This document shows positions 26,310-32,009 of a stretch of DNA of 32,009 nt, in pieces. The DNA comes from Coriobacteriales bacterium (GTDB lineage Bacteria > Actinomycetota > Coriobacteriia > Coriobacteriales > UBA8131): contig JAISEO010000090.1 in assembly GCA_031264075.1 (NCBI GenBank), positions 1-32,009 on the forward strand. The letters are read 5' to 3'. The stretch's first letter is position 1, and the number at the start of each line of letters is the position of its first letter. The notes below the pieces were generated by a model. That model did not search any database. It was not told the DNA's origin and saw only the letters and a list, made by a program, of their open reading frames with translations. Position numbers and translations under genes: made by a program.

Positions 26310-27572
26310 TCACAGCTGCCAGCTGTTGAGATAGTCCTGCTGCTGGGGGCTCAGTACGTCGATTTCTGCTCCCCAGGCGGTGAGCAGTTCCTGTGAGATG
26401 AGCTCGTCGACCTCGGCGGACACGTCGATGACCCGGGGCTCGAGCCTCCCCCTTTTCTCCTTGATAGAGAGCACGCTGTGGTACTGTACGGCAAAGCTCA
26501 GGTCCATGATCTCCGCGGGATGCCCGTCGGCGGCCGCGATGTTGACGAGCTTGCCCTCTGCGATGACGTTGATGCGCCTGCCGTCCGACAGCACGTAGGC
26601 CTCGATGTTCCGGCGCGCCTCAAAGTGGCTGGAGGCCAGCGCTTCAAGCCCGGCCACATCCACCTCAACGTTGAAATGCCCCGCGTTGCAGAGCAGCACA
26701 TCGTCGCGCATCAGCTGCATATGCTCCGTTGTGATGACGTCCTTGCAGCCGGTGGCCGTGATGAAGATGTCTCCCCTGGCTGCCGCCTCAGCCATGGGCA
26801 TGATGGCATGTCCGTCCATACGCGCCTCGATGGCCTTGACGGCGTCGACTTCCGTGACGATGACCGAGGCCCCGAGCGCCGCCGCTCGCAGTGCGATACC
26901 ACGCCCGCACCAGCCGTATCCCGCGATGACCACGGTCTTGGTGGCGATGAGAAGATTGGTGTTGCGCATGAGCGAATCCCAGACGCTCTGGCCGGTGCCG
27001 TAGCGATTGTCGAAGAGGTGTTTCATGCGGGCATCGTTGACGGCTATCATGGCAAAGCGCAGAAGACCCGCGGCCTCCAGGGCCTTGAGACGGATGACGC
27101 CGGTGGTGGTTTCCTCGCAGCCGCCCCAGAGTTCCTCCGCCAGATCCGGACGGCTGGTGTGCAGGAGGTTGACCAGGTCGCCGCCGTCGTCGATGAGAAT
27201 ATTTGGCCTGTGCTCCAGGCTCATCTCGATATGCCTCGTGTAATCGGCATCGCTCTCGCCGTGCACCGCAAAGACGCTTACGCCGCTTTCTACCAGCGCC
27301 GCGGCCACGTCGTCCTGGGTGGAGAGCACGTTACTCCCGGTGGCACACACCGAGGCACCGGACAGGGCAAGCACCTGGCAGAGGTAGGCGGTCTTGGCCT
27401 CCAGGTGAATGGAGACGCTGAGTTTGACGCCGGCCAGCGGTTTTGCCTCGGGCGGCAGGGCCGTGACGCGCTCCTCGATGGCACGGAGCAGCGGCATGTG
27501 GCTGCGTACCCACGCAATCTTCTGCGCACCGCTCGGTGCCAGGGCAATGTCGTATACCTCATAGGTGCTCAT
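26310..27572 (-). CDS. ahcY: Adenosylhomocysteinase (S-adenosyl-L-homocysteine hydrolase) family protein
   Basis: [72 protein letters not shown] at 27572 with AAAGGGACGG upstream. Confidence 0.9.
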   Translation of the reverse strand: MSTYEVYDIALAPSGAQKIAWVRSHMPLLRAIEERVTALPPEAKPLAGVKLSVSIHLEAKTAYLCQVLALSGASVCATGSNVLSTQDDVAAALVESGVSVFAVHGESDADYTRHIEMSLEHRPNILIDDGGDLVNLLHTSRPDLAEELWGGCEETTTGVIRLKALEAAGLLRFAMIAVNDARMKHLFDNRYGTGQSVWDSLMRNTNLLIATKTVVIAGYGWCGRGIALRAAALGASVIVTEVDAVKAIEARMDGHAIMPMAEAAARGDIFITATGCKDVITTEHMQLMRDDVLLCNAGHFNVEVDVAGLEALASSHFEARRNIEAYVLSDGRRINVIAEGKLVNIAAADGHPAEIMDLSFAVQYHSVLSIKEKRGRLEPRVIDVSAEVDELISQELLTAWGAEIDVLSPQQQDYLNSWQL

Positions 27573-27645
27573 GTTCCCGTCCCTTTCTTCCCTCCATTCG
27601 TCTTGACCACGGTAGTGGAGCATCGTCTATTGTAACCGCAAACTA

Positions 27646-28554
27646 TCAGAGTCTTGCTCGGGGATGACAGGTGAGATACTCCCCGCGGAGATGGCCACGT
27701 CCCACGTGCGTGTAGATCTGGGTGGTGGCTATGGAAGCGTGGCCGAGCAGCTCCTGGATAGAACGCAGGTCGGCGCCTCCCTCCAGCAGATGCGTGGCAT
27801 AGGAGTGCCTGAGGCTATGGGGATGCAGGCTGTCCAAGCCCACCCGCCTGCCATAGTTTACGACGATGCTGTACACCCCACCTGAGCCCAGTCGCTCGCC
27901 GCGCACATTGAGAAAGACGGCACTGCCCTCGCTGGGCTGGGTCTGCCTCTTGGTGTGCAGCAGGCCCCGCGCCTCCTGCAGATAGCGTGTGAGGGCAGCG
28001 TGTGCCGAGCCGCTGACCGGTACCATGCGCTCCTTGCTCCCCTTGCCAAACACACGGATGAGGCCCCCGTCCAGATCGCACTCGGCCAGGTCCAGCGCGG
28101 ATATCTCCGATACCCTGAGGCCACATCCATAGAGCAGCTCCAGCAGCGCGCGGTTGCGTGTTCCCGCTGGCGTCGGCTCAAACTGCTGGTCGAACAATGC
28201 TTCTACCTGCTTGATGCTGAGAGACGGTGGCAGGTGCGCAGGCACCCGGGGCATCTTGAGCACGGCAGCCGCGTTGTGTGCCGCCAGACCGTCCTGGGCC
28301 ATGAATCCGCAGAAGCCTTTGATGGCGGACACGCTGCGTTTGAGTGAGGACGGCGCACATCCCAGCTCTGCGAGCTCGCCCAGATACACGACAATCGCCT
28401 GATAGCTGAGCGAGTCGGTGGGCTCGTCTGCGCCCTGCGCATTGATGCAACGCCGCAGATCGCGTTGATAGCCCTCTATCGTCGCAGGGGCCGCACCCCT
28501 CTCCACGCGCAGATAGGAGAGGTATTCGTCGAGCGCCGCGTTGAGGGTTACCAT
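27646..28554 (-). CDS. xerD: Tyrosine recombinase, XerC/XerD type
   Basis: 302 aa; [65 protein letters not shown]. Confidence 0.9.
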   Translation of the reverse strand: MVTLNAALDEYLSYLRVERGAAPATIEGYQRDLRRCINAQGADEPTDSLSYQAIVVYLGELAELGCAPSSLKRSVSAIKGFCGFMAQDGLAAHNAAAVLKMPRVPAHLPPSLSIKQVEALFDQQFEPTPAGTRNRALLELLYGCGLRVSEISALDLAECDLDGGLIRVFGKGSKERMVPVSGSAHAALTRYLQEARGLLHTKRQTQPSEGSAVFLNVRGERLGSGGVYSIVVNYGRRVGLDSLHPHSLRHSYATHLLEGGADLRSIQELLGHASIATTQIYTHVGRGHLRGEYLTCHPRARL

Positions 28555-28566
28555 GCCTGCGGAGTC

Positions 28567-29658
28567 CTACTGGGGGGATGTTGCCAGGATACCGGCGGCA
28601 AACGCCGCCGAGAAGAAGGCCGGGTCGTCATCTCTGCCCCTCCCCATCGTGGTAACCTCGACGCCTCTGAGGTCTACGGCATCGAGCTCAGCGAAGACCG
28701 GCACCAGAGCATGCCTGGCGAGGATGCCGCTTTCCTCCATCTGCTGCATCACTTCCCGCGTTTGCGAGGCGCTCAGGTTGCCGGGCAAGGGAAGCCGTGC
28801 CTCGCAGAGGCAGACCCTGCCGAGGACGGTTCTGGTGTGATGGCTCAGCCCGTGATGACGAGGACGTGCGTCCTGCCACGAAAGTCGGAGTACGGCCAGA
28901 GGCGTGCCACCGAGGGCCGCAGCGGCGTTGAGTGCCTCCCCCTGGGCGATGCCGCTGTGCCCAAAGGCCGTGCCGCTGCCCACCACGCCCGGCCCGGGAG
29001 CCACGATGGCCACGTCCGCCGCGCAGACCGTATGCGCCGTGAGCAGCGCGCTGTAGAGGTTGATGGCCTCGTACTGGCCGCCAAAGGCCTGTCCCGCGCT
29101 CACCGTCTGGTCTATGAGCCCTGCCTCTCTACAGTGGTGAAGCACATCGGAAAACGCCAGGGGCAGGGCGGCCGCGTCGTTCATGAGGTAGGCCACGGTG
29201 GCCTCGGGGGCTGCGTGCTTTATCGCCGCGGCCACCAGGGGCACCTGGGAGTGCAGTTCGCAGCAGACCACGGGCATGCCCTCGATGCTCTCCGCATTTT
29301 GCAGGAGTGCATGAGAGGGTGCGTCCTGCTCTTCCACGCTGTCCACCGCCCTTTGCAGCGGGGTGTAGCGCAGCTTGACGATATGGCCGTAGCGCCTGTC
29401 TTCGGTAAAGGCTTCATCGGGCACGACGAACGCCACGCCGCCGGTGCCCAGCTGCAGCTCAAGGCCCGTGGTGTTGACGAGCACCCGCTGCCCAATGGCC
29501 ACACGGGAGCCCAGCGTCAGGTAATTACAGGCCCGTAGGGTCGCAGCAGCGTCGGGAGAATCAGCAGAGTCGGCAGCGTCGTCAAGCCTCACCCGGACAG
29601 TCTGCAGGCCGCTACGCGTGTCAAGGATCTCCAGGACCGTTGCGTGCCGCAGGCTCAT
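28567..29658 (-). CDS. DUF3866 family protein
   Basis: MSLRHATVLEILDTRSGLQ...; ADVAIVAPGPGVVGSGTAFGHSGIAQGEALNAA, RHHGLSHHTRTVL fit DUF3866 as I recall it. ATG overlaps the yebC stop (ATGA). Confidence 0.7.
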   Translation of the reverse strand: MSLRHATVLEILDTRSGLQTVRVRLDDAADSADSPDAAATLRACNYLTLGSRVAIGQRVLVNTTGLELQLGTGGVAFVVPDEAFTEDRRYGHIVKLRYTPLQRAVDSVEEQDAPSHALLQNAESIEGMPVVCCELHSQVPLVAAAIKHAAPEATVAYLMNDAAALPLAFSDVLHHCREAGLIDQTVSAGQAFGGQYEAINLYSALLTAHTVCAADVAIVAPGPGVVGSGTAFGHSGIAQGEALNAAAALGGTPLAVLRLSWQDARPRHHGLSHHTRTVLGRVCLCEARLPLPGNLSASQTREVMQQMEESGILARHALVPVFAELDAVDLRGVEVTTMGRGRDDDPAFFSAAFAAGILATSPQ

Positions 29659-30413
29659 TCGTCCAGGGCCTGCGCTATCTCGTCGGTCATATCCATGCTG
29701 TGATAGACATTCTGCAGATCTTCCAATTCTTCCAGCCTGTCCACGAGCCTCATGACCTTTCGGGCATCGGCAACGCTGACCTCGGTGGGCGTGGTAGGCT
29801 CCATGATGAGCTCGTAGCCCTTGATCTCCAGGCCCTGTTCCACAAGAGCATCGCGCACGCGGGCAAGTTCGGTGGGGCTGGTGAGCACTATCCACTCGTC
29901 GCCGGCATCCTCGTAGTCGTCACCGCCCGCCTCGGCCACGGCAAGCATGAACTCGTCCTCATCGGGCATCTGCCCCTTGTCCAGGGTGAGCTGCCCCTTG
30001 CGCCCAAACTGAAAGGCCACAGAGCCCGTTGTGCCCAGGTTGCCGTTAGTATGCGTAAAGGCCGCCCGCACGTCCGCCGCCGTACGGTTGCGATTGTCGG
30101 TGAGAGCCTCTATATAGATGGCCACGCCGGCGGGGCCGTAGCCCTCATAGATAACCGTCTCGTACACGGCGCCGTCAGAGCCGGCACCAAAGGCCTTCTT
30201 GATGGCCCAGTCTATCTTGTCTCGGGGAAGACTGTAGCTCTTTGCCTTGGCAACCGCTGCCGCCAGGCTGGCATTGTTCTCGGGGTTGGGGTCGCCACCC
30301 TCCTTGGCTGCAACCGTGATGTTGCGACTGAGCTTGGAAAAGAGCGCGCTGCGCTTCTTGTCCTGTGCCGCCTTGCGGTATTTTGTGGTAGCCCACTTAG
30401 AGTGTCCGGACAT
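29655..30413 (-). CDS. yebC: YebC/PmpR family DNA-binding/translation factor
   Basis: MSGHSKWATTKYRKAAQDKKRSALFSKLSRNI...; EGYGPAGVAIYIEALTDNRNRTAADVR. Confidence 0.95.
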   Translation of the reverse strand: MSGHSKWATTKYRKAAQDKKRSALFSKLSRNITVAAKEGGDPNPENNASLAAAVAKAKSYSLPRDKIDWAIKKAFGAGSDGAVYETVIYEGYGPAGVAIYIEALTDNRNRTAADVRAAFTHTNGNLGTTGSVAFQFGRKGQLTLDKGQMPDEDEFMLAVAEAGGDDYEDAGDEWIVLTSPTELARVRDALVEQGLEIKGYELIMEPTTPTEVSVADARKVMRLVDRLEELEDLQNVYHSMDMTDEIAQALDE

Positions 30414-30731
30414 CGCTCTTCTCCATTCTGCCGCCACGGGGCGGCACAGACAAGGGGGAGACAGGCTCGGGCGAATAGGTCTCGCGCCTGCCCTCCCTCG
30501 GTTTTTCTTCCTGATATTCTAGCAGTTAGCTCGCGGTGTTGCTGGTCTACCTGAGCTGGCCTGCGTTAAGACCGCGTTTGGAACTGGTTGGCAAAGTTTT
30601 GCTGGCGTTTGGAACTGTTGCAGAATGAGTTAAGATGGGGCGGTTACAATGGATTCTCAGGAACATTGCGGTGCCTGTGCGATACACTCCGGACTGTGCT
30701 GTACTGCTGCGACGACACCGCAATGTTTCTC

Positions 30732-30760
30732 TTGACTACGAACATGTGTTCGTATAGAAT
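30732..30760 (+). promoter_or_regulatory. recA promoter with LexA/SOS box embedded in the spacer
   Basis: TTGACT (30732-30737), 17-bp spacer, TAGAAT (30755-30760). CGAACATGTGTTCG (30739-30752) matches the Gram-positive/actinobacterial SOS consensus CGAAC-N4-GTTCG. Confidence 0.92.
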
Positions 30761-30792
30761 TAAGGAGTCATCGGACATCGAATGGAGCAGAC

Positions 30793-31878
30793 ATGAACAT
30801 GGACAAGGAAAAGGCCCAGGCGCTAGAGCTTACCACGGGAGAGATCGAAAAGAAGTTTGGCAAGGGTTCCATCATGCGCTACGGCGAGGGCGGGCCCAGA
30901 CTTGAGCTGGAAGCCATCCCTACCGGCATTCTCGCGTTGGACGCGGCGCTGGGCATCGGTGGCGTGCCCCGTGGCCGCATCATCGAGATATTCGGGCCCG
31001 AGTCGAGTGGCAAAACGACCCTCGCGCTCCAGATCATCGCCGAGGCACAGGCCATGGGTGGTATCGTCGCCTTCATTGATGCCGAACACGCACTTGATCC
31101 CACCTATGCCGCGCGCCTGGGTGTGGACATTGACGAGGTGCTCGTGTCTCAGCCGGATACCGGCGAACAGGCGCTGGAGATATGCGACATGCTCGTGCGA
31201 TCCAATGCCATCGACTGCATCGTCGTAGATTCAGTGGCTGCCCTTGTACCCCGAGCAGAGTTGGATGGAGAGATAGGCGATGCTTCCGTGGGCCTGCAGG
31301 CCCGGTTGATGAGCCAGGCACTCCGCAAGCTGGCCGGCTCGCTTTCCAAATCCAACACCACCTGCATCTTCATCAATCAACTCCGCGAAAAGATCGGTGT
31401 GATGTACGGCAATCCCGAGACCACCACCGGGGGCCGCGCTCTCAAGTTCTTCTCCTCAATCCGTATCGACGTCCGCAAAATCGAATCCATCAAGAAGGGC
31501 ACCGACTTCATCGGCAACCGTGTTCGCGCCAAGGTCGTCAAGAATAAGGTCGCAGCCCCCTTCCGTCAGGCCGAGTTCGATCTGATATTTGGAGAGGGTG
31601 CCTCGAAAGAGGGGGGTATCCTTGATATGGCGGTTGAAGAGGGCATCGCCAAGCGGTCAGGTGCCTGGTATACCTATGGCGAACAACGCCTTGGCCAGGG
31701 CCGCGAGGCTGCGAAGGAATATCTGAAGGAAAACCCGAGTCTTCGTAATGAGATAGAGCAGAAGACCAGAGCTGCCCTGGGCATGACAACAGACGGGAGC
31801 ACGGCTGAGAGTGAAGCGCCCACAGCGCCCGCAGCCGAACAGGGAGACACTGGAGAGACCGGGAATCCCGCAGTCTGA
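30793..31878 (+). CDS. recA: RecA recombinase
   Basis: [64 protein letters not shown]. Confidence 0.98.
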   Translation: MNMDKEKAQALELTTGEIEKKFGKGSIMRYGEGGPRLELEAIPTGILALDAALGIGGVPRGRIIEIFGPESSGKTTLALQIIAEAQAMGGIVAFIDAEHALDPTYAARLGVDIDEVLVSQPDTGEQALEICDMLVRSNAIDCIVVDSVAALVPRAELDGEIGDASVGLQARLMSQALRKLAGSLSKSNTTCIFINQLREKIGVMYGNPETTTGGRALKFFSSIRIDVRKIESIKKGTDFIGNRVRAKVVKNKVAAPFRQAEFDLIFGEGASKEGGILDMAVEEGIAKRSGAWYTYGEQRLGQGREAAKEYLKENPSLRNEIEQKTRAALGMTTDGSTAESEAPTAPAAEQGDTGETGNPAV

Positions 31879-31895
31879 GAAAGGGCGACGGGGAC

Positions 31896-31951
31896 GGGAC
31901 AGCGTGACAGCAGGGACGGGGCTGGGACAGTGGGACAGTAGGGACGGGGCT
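31896..31951. repeat. Two tandem 28-bp repeats downstream of recA
   Basis: gggacagcgtgacagcagggacggggct / gggacagtgggacagtagggacggggct, 25/28 identical. Confidence 0.85.
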
Positions 31952-32009
31952 GGTGTCCCACCTTCGCCAATCACAGAAGAAGAGTGTCTACACAGTAAAA
32001 CCGGTGGGA

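Noticed and set aside
26478-27635. 385-aa + strand ORF opposite ahcY
   Set aside because: Antisense of a well recognised enzyme; no domain signature.
27646-28554. Tyrosine recombinase as an integrase of a mobile element or of a DNA inversion switch
   Set aside because: Sequence is XerD-like and sits in a housekeeping block (recA-yebC-DUF3866-ahcY); I saw no att sites, tRNA or inverted invertible segment nearby.

Overview
The window looks chromosomal, from a high-GC actinobacterium. Coriobacteriia/Eggerthellaceae is my best guess from gene content; I could not search any database. From left to right: (1) a minus-strand catabolic cluster (117-8649) with two cytoplasmic DMSO-reductase-superfamily molybdopterin enzymes, a small 2x[4Fe-4S] ferredoxin-like partner, an FKBP/SlyD-type prolyl isomerase, an MFS transporter and an SDR; (2) one very large ORF (8903-22246, minus, ~4450 aa) for a mosaic surface protein with Ig-like, CBM_X2-like and MBG/YDG-like repeats and a C-terminal TM anchor; (3) a divergent tandem pair of membrane-spanning LuxR regulators (22582-25720); (4) a solitary PemK/MazF-like toxin; (5) a housekeeping block: ahcY-like, xerD-like, DUF3866-like, yebC, and recA with a textbook SOS promoter. 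The best finding is a 13-nt homopolymer (poly-C on +, poly-G in the coding sense, 22112-22124). It sits in the coding sequence between the start codon and the signal peptide of the giant protein. Hand translation shows that a 1-nt change either way truncates the protein. In the -1 frame the TGA lies 2 nt upstream of an in-frame GTG that would itself start a classical signal peptide. This predicts a phase-variable giant surface protein, possibly with a reinitiation bypass. Other leads are an AT-rich patch in its N-terminal domain, internal ~1 kb block duplication, REP-like palindromes, a candidate small transcript, and operator-like palindromes.
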